The notes under the pieces: generated by a model | Databases searched by the model: none | What the model was told of the DNA's origin: nothing | What the model saw: the letters and a program-made list of their open reading frames with translations, nothing else | Shown: positions 27,919 to 36,821 of the stretch, piece by piece | How the letters are laid out: each line of letters opens with the position of its first letter | How positions within the stretch are numbered: the stretch's first letter is position 1 | Made by a program: the position numbers and the translations under genes | Assembly: GCF_003815975.1 (NCBI RefSeq) | Contig: NZ_CP033932.1 | Coordinates: forward strand, 1,426,001 to 1,490,000 | Direction: 5' to 3' | Length of the DNA stretch: 64,000 bases | Source: Chryseobacterium bernardetii | GTDB lineage: Bacteria; Bacteroidota; Bacteroidia; Flavobacteriales; Weeksellaceae

Positions 27919-28605
27919 TTAATTTTTTACAAGAAGTCTGAATCCTTCACCGTGAACGTTAATAATCTCCAATCCTTCATCATCCTTCAATAGCTTACGA
28001 AGCTTGGCAATATACACGTCCATACTTCTTGCGGTAAAGTAATTTTCCTTTTTCCAGATCTTTCTCAGCGCAAGGTCTCTCGGCATGAAATCGTTTCTGT
28101 GAATGCAAAGAAGCTTCAATAACTCATTTTCTTTCGGAGAAAGTTTGTATTCTTTATCCCCTACCTTCAGCTGTCTCAGCATAGAGTCGAAGAAAATATT
28201 GCTGATCTTGAACTGTTCCTGCTCTTCATTTTCAAGGGTAGAACTTCTTTGAAGAATAGCCTTGATCTTGTATAAAAGAAGTTCCGTATCAAATGGTTTT
28301 GTGATATAGTCATCAGCTCCCAGCTGGTACCCTTTAAGGATGTCTTCTCTCATATTTCTTGCTGTAAGGAATATGATTGGTGTGTTTTTATCAATCTTTT
28401 TTACATCTTCGGCCAATGAAAACCCATCTTTTTTAGGCATCATTACATCAAATATACAGATGTCGAATTCATTTTCTGTAAATTCTTTCAATCCCTGTTC
28501 TCCATCAGTAGCAAGGGTTACTTCAAAATTATTGATCGTTAAATAATCTTTAAGCACCGCCCCGAAACTCTGATCGTCCTCTACTAATAATATTCTGTTG
28601 CTCAT
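27919..28605 (-). CDS. OmpR-family response regulator (RprY-like)
   Basis: 228 residues: receiver domain with acidic pocket (Glu9, Asp10, Asp11), phospho-acceptor Asp53 in CIFDVMMPKKDG, Thr81 and Lys103 (ITKPFD), then a winged-helix DNA-binding domain (LSPKENELLKLLCIHRNDFM, SMDVYIAKLRKLL, GEGFRLL). In sequence it matches RprY of Bacteroidota. The cognate kinase gene lies upstream with a 131-nt gap, so they are probably cotranscribed, with a terminator after this gene. Known RprY regulates stress and redox functions; the regulon here is unknown. Confidence 0.92.
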   Translation of the reverse strand: MSNRILLVEDDQSFGAVLKDYLTINNFEVTLATDGEQGLKEFTENEFDICIFDVMMPKKDGFSLAEDVKKIDKNTPIIFLTARNMREDILKGYQLGADDYITKPFDTELLLYKIKAILQRSSTLENEEQEQFKISNIFFDSMLRQLKVGDKEYKLSPKENELLKLLCIHRNDFMPRDLALRKIWKKENYFTARSMDVYIAKLRKLLKDDEGLEIINVHGEGFRLLVKN

Positions 28606-28736
28606 AACTTTTACTAATTAATAATTAACAATTAAGAATGAACTGTCTCACTCTCTCTTCTTATATTTTGTTTTTTGGTTTCTATTTTATTATTGATAAT
28701 GATGAATCCGTCTTTTAATCTTCAATATATTATCAT

Positions 28737-30275
28737 TTAATCCATTGGCAGTTTAATAGTAAATGTACTGCCTTTTCCTTTGTGGGAATCTACTATAATC
28801 TGTCCTTTATGCAGCTCTACAATTTTTTTTACATAGGAAAGTCCTAATCCCTGTCCTTTTACATTGTGAATATTTCCTGTTTCTTCTCTAAAGAATTTCT
28901 CAAAAATCTTTGTTTTATTCTGGGTTTCCATTCCCATTCCTTTATCTGAAATCTCGATAACATACCAATGCCCTTCATTCCTGGTTTCTACATGAATCTC
29001 CGGAGCTTCCGGGGAGTATTTATTAGCATTATCCAATAAGTTCACCAGCATATTTGAGATGTGGAATTCATCAATTTTAAAATTATAATGAGTGGCATTG
29101 AACTGTTGGGTAAGGGTACCGTTTCTTTGCTGTACAATCAGGTTGAAGGATTCTGTTGTTTTTTTAATCAGTTCCCTTACATTGGTTTCTTTCAGGAATA
29201 GCTCTACCTCATTTCTTTCAAGTTTAGACATGTTCAGAACATTTTCCACCTGCTTTTTCATTCTCAGGTTTTCCTGTTTAATCAATTCTGAATAATACTT
29301 TACTTTATCCGGATTAGTGGCAATTTTATCATTCGCCAATGAGTCAGTTGCCACGGAAATAGTTGCCAGAGGGGTTTTGAATTCGTGAGACATATTGTTG
29401 ATGAAATCCGTTTTCACTTCAGCAAGCTTTTTCTGCCTCATCATATAATTAATGGAAATAATATAGATCCCAAGAATCGTAAGCAGTGAAAGGAAAGTTC
29501 CCAGAAGCATCGGCCAGTTATTCATTGCCAGAGCATACTCTTTTTTAGGAAAAACTAAAGCCAGATTATATAAAGTATTATACTTTTTATCGGTGAAAAG
29601 AGGATAACTATAGGTATTGCTGTCTTTTTTTTCTTTGTAAGCTTTATTGGCAATACTGGTTAGCTTATTATCTTTATCCACAATTCCATATCCGAATTTT
29701 GCTGTAATTCCTCTGATCTTCAGTTCTTTGGTGATAACCGAATCAAGCGTTGCAGGGTTTACCCTCTGTGCAATGGGTAAATTGTTGCCATATACCTTTA
29801 CGAATTCTTTTACGGCATAATCCCCGGTTTCAATATCCTGATTAATATCCGAAGTTAAAATTTCGCGGTTGGTAGTGTCTCTTTTTATTTTGTAAGCTGC
29901 CTCATCAGTATATAAAGTAGTAAGCTTTACAGAATCTCCCTGTTTGGAAATAGGCAGCTGCGCGTTGGAAATAATATTCTTGGAATAGATAATCTGTCTC
30001 TGTGTTCCGGAATCTTCTACCTGTTGAATAGTAGTAAGTGATGGATTTTTGCTGTTGGCAAGAATGGTACTTCTGTTATCTTTAGTCAGGTATTTGTCAG
30101 CTTCAATTTCTTCAATTGTTTTTGCAGTATTTTCCAAAACGGAGTAAACTTTATTTGAGAAATCCTGTTCCAGTACACCGTAATAGCCTTTCAGCCAATA
30201 AAATTGGAGCGTAACAAAGACAATCAGTGAGATCGTCATAAACACCGAAATTATTGGGATGAATTTATTATTCAT
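28737..30275 (-). CDS. Sensor histidine kinase (RprX-like)
   Basis: 512 residues. Transmembrane helices at about 5-27 and 255-277 flank a ~225-residue periplasmic sensor domain. The H-box FINNMSHEFKTPLATIS carries phospho-acceptor His297; N-box MLVNLLDNANKYS, G1/F/G2 boxes ISDKGMGM, FEKFF and GQGLGLSYV complete the ATPase. There is no HAMP domain evident between helix 2 and the H-box, typical for RprX. It pairs with the adjacent response regulator. Confidence 0.92.
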   Translation of the reverse strand: MNNKFIPIISVFMTISLIVFVTLQFYWLKGYYGVLEQDFSNKVYSVLENTAKTIEEIEADKYLTKDNRSTILANSKNPSLTTIQQVEDSGTQRQIIYSKNIISNAQLPISKQGDSVKLTTLYTDEAAYKIKRDTTNREILTSDINQDIETGDYAVKEFVKVYGNNLPIAQRVNPATLDSVITKELKIRGITAKFGYGIVDKDNKLTSIANKAYKEKKDSNTYSYPLFTDKKYNTLYNLALVFPKKEYALAMNNWPMLLGTFLSLLTILGIYIISINYMMRQKKLAEVKTDFINNMSHEFKTPLATISVATDSLANDKIATNPDKVKYYSELIKQENLRMKKQVENVLNMSKLERNEVELFLKETNVRELIKKTTESFNLIVQQRNGTLTQQFNATHYNFKIDEFHISNMLVNLLDNANKYSPEAPEIHVETRNEGHWYVIEISDKGMGMETQNKTKIFEKFFREETGNIHNVKGQGLGLSYVKKIVELHKGQIIVDSHKGKGSTFTIKLPMD

Positions 30276-30476
30276 TATTTAATTATATATGTTTTGGAAA
30301 AATGAATGTTAAAATTAATTGTTTTAAGACTACGTAAACAAAAAACGAGCCAAAAAATTATGTTTTTTTTCTTAAAAGACTCTTTTTTAACAATTATTTA
30401 TGAATTATTGTTTACTTGTCATAGGAAAAGTCCTTTCTATAAATAAAGAGCTACCTTTAATCAAAATTATTACTGT

Positions 30477-30962
30477 ATGGAATCTAATATCATTTTCAAC
30501 AAAGATTTTGACTCGAAGAGTGTTTATGTAATGAATATTTACAAGGCAGATGTTTCAAAAGTGTGGAACTATTTTACCCAGTCCGAATTATTGGATCAGT
30601 GGTGGGGCCCAAGACCCTGGAAATGCGAAACGGTAAAACAGGATTTTAAAGAAGGAGGCATTTGGCTGTATGCTATGGCAGGGCCTAATGGTGAAAAAGG
30701 ATATTCGCAATCTCAGTATGGAGAAATTATAGAACACAGAAGCTTTGACTGGACAAGCGCTTTCTGTAATGAAAAAGGAGAAGTGAATGAAGATGCTCCC
30801 AAATCAAAATGGCTGATTGGTTTCACAGGAGTGGAAGAAGGCACAAAAGTAACGGTTAACATTCATTATCAATCTGAAGAAGTAATGAAAAAAATGCTGG
30901 ATATGGGATTTGAAGAAGGTTTTAAAATGGGCCTAAGCCAGCTTAAAGAAATCATCGGATGA
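30477..30962 (+). CDS. SRPBCC/AHSA1-domain protein
   Basis: 161 residues of the START-like AHSA1 (activator of Hsp90 ATPase homologue) fold: IYKADVSKVWNYFTQSELLD then QWWGPRPWKCETVKQDFKEG, the standard beginning, and the C-terminal helix LDMGFEEGFKMGLSQLKEII. Cytoplasmic. These proteins bind small hydrophobic ligands, and many are of unknown function; no ligand can be predicted. It is a lone gene with a terminator just after it. The 201-nt gap upstream contains no good promoter match. Confidence 0.85.
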   Translation: MESNIIFNKDFDSKSVYVMNIYKADVSKVWNYFTQSELLDQWWGPRPWKCETVKQDFKEGGIWLYAMAGPNGEKGYSQSQYGEIIEHRSFDWTSAFCNEKGEVNEDAPKSKWLIGFTGVEEGTKVTVNIHYQSEEVMKKMLDMGFEEGFKMGLSQLKEIIG

Positions 30963-31008
30963 TAGGAGAATAAAAGAATGATGAAAGATCATTAAATTGA
31001 TGATATGA

Positions 31009-31040
31009 AAATAGGGTACCTCAATTGAAGTACCCTATTT
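31009..31040. terminator. Bidirectional hairpin between convergent genes
   Basis: 11-bp perfect arms AAATAGGGTAC / GTACCCTATTT with a 10-nt loop, between the SRPBCC gene (+) and the secreted-paralogue operon (-). T-runs are short on both sides, so efficiency is uncertain. Confidence 0.65.
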
Positions 31041-31079
31041 AATGAAATATGGAATAAAAATGTTCTTTGTATTTAAGGC

Positions 31080-31907
31080 TTATAGCTTTTCTATGCTGAT
31101 GAAGGTTCCGTCTGTAGGAACAATTTTGTAGACATCAGCAACAGTCAGGATAGAAACCCCGCCCGAAACCTGAACTTTAAGTTTGTCTCCTTTGTCGAAC
31201 ATTGCCAGAAACTCCATTGTTCCCACTCTGTTAGCTCCGGCTGTTATCAGGATGGCTTCATTCAAAGGAACATCGTTTCGTGCAAGTATTGCTCCATTTT
31301 TTAAGGCTCTGAAAGAGATCACAGGCGGACTCACGTGGAGACCTGAAGTTTTTACCTTTAAACTGATAAGGATCTTATAAAATCCAGATTCCTTAAATGT
31401 AAAATTACTGAAGTCACTATTTACAGTTCCATGAGGATCAATGATCCCCAGTTTATCTCCATCCAATATATTGTTGTAGAATCCAAAAGGAACATCTTTT
31501 TCTCCACATCCGATAAGAATACATCCTACAGATGGGAGATCACTTTCAGGGGTTGCCGGGTTCATGCTGGCGCGGGTAGTTCTTCCGCCGGATTCATAAA
31601 ATGTTGGTTTCCATTGTTCTCCATCATACACTACAACACGCTGAATATCTTTTCTGTACATAATCATTCCCTGCATAGAAGGGTCCTTATCAAAGCGAGT
31701 GGGCTGGCTGGCGTTGTATAGTGGCAATTCAGTTTCATTGTTTACTGTTGGGATCATCATGCCTTTAGATTGCGCAGCATTGTCTTCTTTATTCACAACA
31801 CTGAACATCGAATTGGGGCTTGGGCTGGCAGCGCTCCCGATAGTAACCTGAGAAAATGCCATTTGGACTGTCACTAGAAGGACTGCGATATATATATTCT
31901 TTCTCAT
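31080..31907 (-). CDS. Secreted protein with C1q/TNF-like jelly-roll C-terminus, paralogue 3 of 3
   Basis: 275 residues with signal peptide (cleaved near MAFSQV). The N-terminal half shares with its two neighbours the block KGMMIPTVNNETELPLYNAS, MYRKDIQRVVVYDGEQWKP, a module common in Bacteroidota surface proteins. The C-terminal ~130 residues (ESGFYKILISLKVKTSG, ISFRALKNGAILARND, FLAMFDKGDKLKVQVSGGVS) have the strand order and GD turn of C1q/TNF-like trimeric jelly rolls; this is a fold guess. It starts 1 nt after the preceding gene's stop, so translation is probably coupled. Function unknown; a surface adhesin or binding head is plausible. Confidence 0.75.
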   Translation of the reverse strand: MRKNIYIAVLLVTVQMAFSQVTIGSAASPSPNSMFSVVNKEDNAAQSKGMMIPTVNNETELPLYNASQPTRFDKDPSMQGMIMYRKDIQRVVVYDGEQWKPTFYESGGRTTRASMNPATPESDLPSVGCILIGCGEKDVPFGFYNNILDGDKLGIIDPHGTVNSDFSNFTFKESGFYKILISLKVKTSGLHVSPPVISFRALKNGAILARNDVPLNEAILITAGANRVGTMEFLAMFDKGDKLKVQVSGGVSILTVADVYKIVPTDGTFISIEKL

Positions 31908-31908
31908 T

Positions 31909-32757
31909 TTAGTTAAGTTTTTCTATATAGATGAAAGTATCTCTATCATTCATTTTAAAATTTACACCGGCTCCCACATTTAATCCGGTGTCAGCCTGGA
32001 TACCTGCCCTCAGGCGGATCTGATCTCCGGCATGCAGGTATTTTGTAGTGGAAAAATTGTTTACGGAATTTGCGCTGCCGGCTGTTACCAAAAGTCCGTA
32101 AAGCAGAAAGCTGTTTTCATGAATTTTTTGCCATCCGTCTCCGGCTGCATTTACATACAGAGCCTGTAGTGAAATAATGGTGGCAGCATTTCCTACAGAA
32201 AGTCCTCCCGCACTGCTTGTTTTTACAGACGGGTTAATTCTGTAAAACCCGTCTGCCGGAATCGTAATTTCTCCATTAGCGTTTACTGTAACTCCTAAAT
32301 TATTTATATTATTTCTGTCAAAATCATTTAAAATATTGAAGGGGAGGGTAGGGCGTCCTGTAATTCCCAGTACATTGGCAACAGACACATCACTGGCATT
32401 AGATCCCAGGATGCTTACATTCTTATAATTTTTGATACTCCTTTCTGTAGCAGCGATCCATCTGTAACCATCATATTTTACTACATCTTTAATCTCCTTG
32501 TTATAAAATACCAAACCGTTATCTTCAGGTTTGTTTTCATACAGGTCCGGGTGTGCTGCATTATAATTAGGTAATTCAGTGTGGTTCTCAACAACAGGAA
32601 GCATTATCCCTTTTGAATTGTGTTCTGCCTCTAATGCTGCTCTTGGGTGAACTGTTTCAGGTCTGTTACCCATTTTTACCTGGGCAGATCCCAATGGGCT
32701 TATGGCTGCAATAATAAAAACTTTGAGCGTAATTGTTTTTCTGGTCATTCTAATCAC
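31909..32757 (-). CDS. Secreted protein with C1q/TNF-like jelly-roll C-terminus, paralogue 2 of 3
   Basis: 282 residues; signal-peptide-like N-terminus (MIRMTRKTITLKVFIIAAIS). It shares the KGIMLPVVENHTELPNYNAA and FYNKEIKDVVKYDGYRWIAA blocks with its neighbours. The C-terminal half (FYRINPSVKTSSAGG, ISLQALYVNAAGDGWQK, YLHAGDQIRLRAGIQADTGL) fits the same jelly-roll pattern. Its start overlaps the stop of the upstream paralogue by 8 nt. Sequence divergence from the other two is large outside the shared blocks, so the triplication is old or under diversifying selection. No catalytic motif. Confidence 0.75.
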   Translation of the reverse strand: MIRMTRKTITLKVFIIAAISPLGSAQVKMGNRPETVHPRAALEAEHNSKGIMLPVVENHTELPNYNAAHPDLYENKPEDNGLVFYNKEIKDVVKYDGYRWIAATERSIKNYKNVSILGSNASDVSVANVLGITGRPTLPFNILNDFDRNNINNLGVTVNANGEITIPADGFYRINPSVKTSSAGGLSVGNAATIISLQALYVNAAGDGWQKIHENSFLLYGLLVTAGSANSVNNFSTTKYLHAGDQIRLRAGIQADTGLNVGAGVNFKMNDRDTFIYIEKLN

Positions 32758-33637
32758 TTACTTTGGTGAACATTATTTCTCGTGGATAATATTTGGCGAT
32801 ATTGGCGTTGGCTGCAGCAGTAAGAGTAACCACTACAGATACTGTTGCCAATGGAGAATGTATTCTCGAAACAATATAATCTCCAGGATTCAGCCGGATT
32901 CTTGTGGTGGTGAAAGCAGCGGTATTGGTATCTCCGCCAATTCCGAGAATGCCATAATAATCCGGGAAAAATGTAGTCAGCTTCACTTCATTATAGCTTC
33001 CGTTACTTTGTTTAAGATAGGCTCTCAGCTGATACTGAGGCCCGCTGGTTAGGGATACGGCTCCACCTGTTTTGGAGGGGACATTCAGGTAAATGTCATA
33101 AACTCCGGCTTCATTAATAATGAATTTGGCATTATCAAAGCTTCTGTCGCCATAAATTCCACCTCCGGCCACTACTGCGGCTTCCCTTGTGATATTAAGG
33201 CTGTTGTAGGATTGTTTCCCATCAACAGGTGCGCTGAAGCCAAGCCCTACATGCCGGCCGCATCCAAGAAGTACACATACTACACTGGTTTCCTCATCTG
33301 CAGTGGACAGGAATCTGGATTGTTTTAGTTTAAAATCAGCGGCAGTGGGCTCATTATTCCATTTTTCTCCGTCATAGGAATAGAATGTAGCGTGTGTTTT
33401 TTCGAACATCATCATTCCTGTCATTTTACTGTCTGGAGTAGCGGAGCTGTACAGTGGAAGGTTTTCAGGAGCGGATACTTCAGGAAGCATCATACCGTAA
33501 TTCTTTCCTTCATACTTTCCGTCTACCTGTAAAATGGCCTTGTTGTGGAGTTCAAAAGTAGTATTTTTTGTAATGCCTACTTGTGAAAAGGCCATGCTGA
33601 CAATAAGCAACATTAAAGAAGTGCTAATTTTTTTCAT
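32750..33637 (-). CDS. Secreted protein with C1q/TNF-like jelly-roll C-terminus, paralogue 1 of 3
   Basis: 295 residues; signal peptide MKKISTSLMLLIVSMAFSQ. Shared blocks: YGMMLPEVSAPENLPLYSSA and MMFEKTHATFYSYDGEKW. In common with paralogue 3 it has a central VCVLLGCGRHVGLGF versus VGCILIGCGEKDVPFGF, a Cys-Gly-Cys-like element that paralogue 2 lacks. The C-terminus (GVYDIYLNVPSKTGG, YQLRAYLKQSNGSY, IRLNPGDYIVSRIHS) follows the jelly-roll pattern. First gene of the three-gene operon; no consensus promoter is visible in the upstream 150 nt. Confidence 0.75.
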   Translation of the reverse strand: MKKISTSLMLLIVSMAFSQVGITKNTTFELHNKAILQVDGKYEGKNYGMMLPEVSAPENLPLYSSATPDSKMTGMMMFEKTHATFYSYDGEKWNNEPTAADFKLKQSRFLSTADEETSVVCVLLGCGRHVGLGFSAPVDGKQSYNSLNITREAAVVAGGGIYGDRSFDNAKFIINEAGVYDIYLNVPSKTGGAVSLTSGPQYQLRAYLKQSNGSYNEVKLTTFFPDYYGILGIGGDTNTAAFTTTRIRLNPGDYIVSRIHSPLATVSVVVTLTAAANANIAKYYPREIMFTKVSD

Positions 33638-34184
33638 GGTTTGATTTCTATTTAAATTTTAATCTGTTATTCAGAAGAATTTTTTTGAAATACATAGTTT
33701 TTCAGTCCTTAGTTTTTGTTTGTATTTTTTTTCAAATTTTATCCTGCCCGGCTCATAAACGAGTCGGGATGTCATTTTGCTGTGTCTTTTTTCAGTACTG
33801 CACGCAGGGTGTCATTCTGAAGAAACTGACCATAATATTCTGAGGGAAATTGACCGTAGTAACAGATCAAAAGAACGTGGTCTCGGAGTTCCTAAATTAC
33901 AAATCTAATATGGAATATACCTGACAAATCCAGGGAATTTATAAGATATGAATATGAATTCCATAAAAATGCAGGGTAATAGCTTGGGAATGAAAAAGTT
34001 TAAAATTTTAATTAAAAGTAAAAAAATGAAATATTTTTAAATGTCAGTGTTGTTTTTGTTTAAAAAAAATAGAGACAAGCTAAAAACTTGTCTCTATGTG
34101 TATAGGGTATGTGGTATTTTAGACAGTTTTTGTTAATGATGGTGTGTTTTCATTATCAAATTTCTAAATAACCGCGTTTTGAAC
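33638..34184. other. 547-nt intergenic region with hairpin leader and a REP-like stretch
   Basis: No convincing ORF. At 33747-33768 CCCGGCTC and GAGTCGGG pair (one G-T) around ATAAAC; on the minus strand this lies about 110 nt before the jelly-roll operon and could be in its leader. At 33807-33850 GGGTGTCATTCTGAAG resembles the TGTCATTCTGA-type repeats scattered between genes in many Bacteroidota; a related GGGATGTCATTTTG lies at 33766-33779. The rest is AT-rich and holds the terminator listed separately. Confidence 0.35.
34069..34097 (-). terminator. Intrinsic terminator after the 112-residue gene
   Basis: 11-bp perfect arms ATAGAGACAAG / CTTGTCTCTAT with a 7-nt loop, followed on the minus strand by T7. 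It lies 88 nt past the stop of the 112-residue protein gene. Confidence 0.85.
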
Positions 34185-34523
34185 TTAAATCAGCTCTTCT
34201 TCCTGGAAATACTGGATAATCGCCTTTTTCATAAGCAAAGTCTGCTCATTAGGCTTTAATTCTGGAAGATCTTCCAATTTTTCAAACTGTGGCCATCCAT
34301 CTTCGTAATGGGTGAATTTATAATATCCAAAAGGCTCAAGTAGCCTGCATACTGCAATATGAATGAGATTTACCTTATCCTCTTTTGTGTATTTCTGCTG
34401 CCCGCTGCCCAGTTCCTGTAGTCCTATTAAAAACAGTAAAGTCTCAATAGGAGGGTTCTTCTCCGTCTGGAAATTATCTTCGAAGAACTGTTCTATTTTT
34501 TTCCAATATTCAGACTCGTTCAT
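34185..34523 (-). CDS. Conserved hypothetical protein, 112 residues
   Basis: I do not recognise a named domain. The protein is small, acidic, soluble and predicted mostly helical: EYWKKIEQFFEDNF, IETLLFLIGLQELG, VNLIHIAVCRLLEPFGYYKF, then a Trp/Pro-containing loop (EDGWPQFEKLEDLPEL) and a final helix LLMKKAIIQYFQEE. The compact, aromatic-rich sequence and its own strong terminator support a real gene. It follows the S9 peptidase gene by 111 nt. Similar small helical proteins are common in Flavobacteriia genomes, but nothing points to a role. Confidence 0.7.
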   Translation of the reverse strand: MNESEYWKKIEQFFEDNFQTEKNPPIETLLFLIGLQELGSGQQKYTKEDKVNLIHIAVCRLLEPFGYYKFTHYEDGWPQFEKLEDLPELKPNEQTLLMKKAIIQYFQEEELI

Positions 34524-34634
34524 ATAATTGATAAATGATAATTAATAATTGATGTTGTTAACGTTTAATTTCTTCTTCTGGTTCCTTTAAAAGAGAAGCT
34601 GTCTTCAGACCCTATGGAGTAAGATTAACTCTTT

Positions 34635-36680
34635 TTATCTTTTATTATCAATCTTCAATAAAAACGCATACTCTAACGCATCTTCTTTCAGGGACTCAAA
34701 TCTTCCGCTGGCACCTCCATGGCCTGAGCTCATATCTGTTTTAAAGATCAGAATATTGTTATCAGTTTTCAATTCTCTAAGTTTAGCTGTCCATTTTGCA
34801 GGTTCCCAATACTGTACCTGAGAATCATGGAATCCTGTGGTGATAAGGATGTGTGGATAATCCTTGGCTTCTACATTGTCATAAGGAGAATACTCTTTCA
34901 TGTAATGATAATATTCTTCATCATTAGGATTTCCCCATTCATCATATTCTCCCGTTGTTAGCGGGATGGTATCATCTAACATGGTAGTGACAACATCTAC
35001 AAAAGGTACCTGGGCCACAATACCGTTGAATAATTGAGGTTCATAATTAACAACAGCACCTACAAGAAGTCCTCCTGCACTTCCTCCCATTGCATACATA
35101 TGTCTGGATGAAGTGTAGTTTTCTTTAATCAGATATTTTCCTGCATCAATAAAATCGAAAAAGGTATTTTTCTTGAAGAGCATTTTTCCGTCTTCATACC
35201 ATTCTCTTCCCAGGTATTCTCCGCCGCGGATATGAGCAATGGCGTAAATAAAACCACGGTCAAGAATGGAGAGCCTTACATTTGAAAAACTTGCATCCAC
35301 GGTATGTCCATAGCTGCCATATCCATATAGTAAAAGAGGTGTATCTGCAGATTTCTTTGTGTTCTTATGGTAAACAAGAGAGATAGGGATTTTTGTTTTG
35401 CCATCTCTGGAATCTGCCCATATTCTTTCAGAAATATAGTTTTCCGGGAAGAACTTTCCACCTAGAACTTCCTGCTGTTTCAGAAGTTTTGTGGTTTTAT
35501 CTTTCATGTTGTATTCGTAGGTAGAGCCTGGTTGGGTAAGAGAAGTGTAACCATATCGGAGAACTTCAGTGTCAAATTCCAGGTTGATCCCAATATAAGC
35601 TGTATAAGTAGGATCAGAGAAAGGAAGATAATAAGATTCCTGAGTTTTTTCATCAATAATCTTAATTTGTAACAGCCCTTTTTCTCTTTCCTCAAGAACA
35701 AGATAATCTTTGAAAATTTCAAAGCCTTCCAGTAATACTTCGGCACGGTGAGGGATAACATCTACCCAGTTTTCCATACCACAGTTATCAATCTTTGTTT
35801 TTACAATTTTGAAGTTGGTGGCACCATCTGCGTTGGTGATAATATAGAATTCATCTTCGTAATGTTCTACAGAATATTCCAGATCATCTATTCTTGGCTG
35901 AATAACTTTCCAGTCTGCAAAAACATTGTCAGCAGGAATAAAATGATGTTCATCAGAAATAGTACTTGAGCTTGCGATAAAAATATACTGTAAAGATTTT
36001 GTTTTAAAGACATTCACATCAAAAGTGTCATCCTTCTCATGGAAGATAAGAACATCTTCAGAGGGATCGGTTCCCAGTTTATGTCTGTACACCTGGAATG
36101 CTCTAAGGCTTTTATCTTTTCTGATATAAAATATATGCTCATTATCATTAGCCCAAACCACCTTTCCTGTAGTGTTCAGAATTTTATCCGAAAGAATTTC
36201 TCCGGTCTTTAAATTTTTGAAGTTAAGGCTGTAAATCCTTCTTCCTACATTGTCTGAAGAAAAAGAAGCCAGTTCATTATTAGGACTTACTGCAACACTT
36301 CCAACCTCAAAGAAATCTTCTCCTTCTGCAAGAATATTAACATCAAGGATAATCTCCTCTTCATTGTCCAGCGTCTTATATTTCCGGCAGAAGATAGGGT
36401 ATTCCTTTCCTTCTTCATAGCGTACAATGTACCAATATTCATTAAAGAAATAGGGAAGTGATTCATCATCCTTTTTATAACGCGCTTTCATCTCTTCAAA
36501 AAGCTCTTCCTGGAGCTCTTCGGTATCTTTCATGATAAACTCTTCGTAAGCATTTTCTTCTTCAAGATATTGGATAACTTCCGGGTTTTCCCTTTCATTA
36601 AGCCAGAAGTAATTATCAATTCTTTTGTCACCGTGTGTTTCTAATATTTTTTCTATTTTTTTTGCCTGTGGAGCTTTCAT
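34635..36680 (-). CDS. S9 family peptidase, oligopeptidase B-like
   Basis: 681-residue serine peptidase of the prolyl oligopeptidase family: N-terminal seven-bladed beta-propeller (about residues 70-400) that restricts access to short peptides, then an alpha/beta hydrolase domain. Catalytic triad: Ser534 in GGSAGGLL, Asp619 in TGFHDSQVQYW and His654 in SSGHGG. The start PQAKKIEKILETHGDKRIDN, YFWLNERENPEV is typical of oligopeptidase B, which cuts after Lys/Arg. No signal peptide is seen, so it is probably cytoplasmic. The gene is single, with no clear partner. Confidence 0.92.
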   Translation of the reverse strand: MKAPQAKKIEKILETHGDKRIDNYFWLNERENPEVIQYLEEENAYEEFIMKDTEELQEELFEEMKARYKKDDESLPYFFNEYWYIVRYEEGKEYPIFCRKYKTLDNEEEIILDVNILAEGEDFFEVGSVAVSPNNELASFSSDNVGRRIYSLNFKNLKTGEILSDKILNTTGKVVWANDNEHIFYIRKDKSLRAFQVYRHKLGTDPSEDVLIFHEKDDTFDVNVFKTKSLQYIFIASSSTISDEHHFIPADNVFADWKVIQPRIDDLEYSVEHYEDEFYIITNADGATNFKIVKTKIDNCGMENWVDVIPHRAEVLLEGFEIFKDYLVLEEREKGLLQIKIIDEKTQESYYLPFSDPTYTAYIGINLEFDTEVLRYGYTSLTQPGSTYEYNMKDKTTKLLKQQEVLGGKFFPENYISERIWADSRDGKTKIPISLVYHKNTKKSADTPLLLYGYGSYGHTVDASFSNVRLSILDRGFIYAIAHIRGGEYLGREWYEDGKMLFKKNTFFDFIDAGKYLIKENYTSSRHMYAMGGSAGGLLVGAVVNYEPQLFNGIVAQVPFVDVVTTMLDDTIPLTTGEYDEWGNPNDEEYYHYMKEYSPYDNVEAKDYPHILITTGFHDSQVQYWEPAKWTAKLRELKTDNNILIFKTDMSSGHGGASGRFESLKEDALEYAFLLKIDNKR

Positions 36681-36768
36681 CAGAATATTTTATTTTTTGT
36701 ACGTCCTGATATGCTTTATCACAACATACTATTCAATGTTAATTTTTGTTCAAATGTAGTTAAAAAAA

Positions 36769-36798
36769 AACCATCTTTCCTTTACTGAAAAGATGGTT
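36769..36798 (-). terminator. Intrinsic terminator after hemD
   Basis: 10-bp arms AACCATCTTT / AAAGATGGTT with a 10-nt loop, followed on the minus strand by a run of nine T. It lies 24 nt past the hemD stop. Confidence 0.9.
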
Positions 36799-36821
36799 GA
36801 GTGTATTTTTTGTATCAAACA

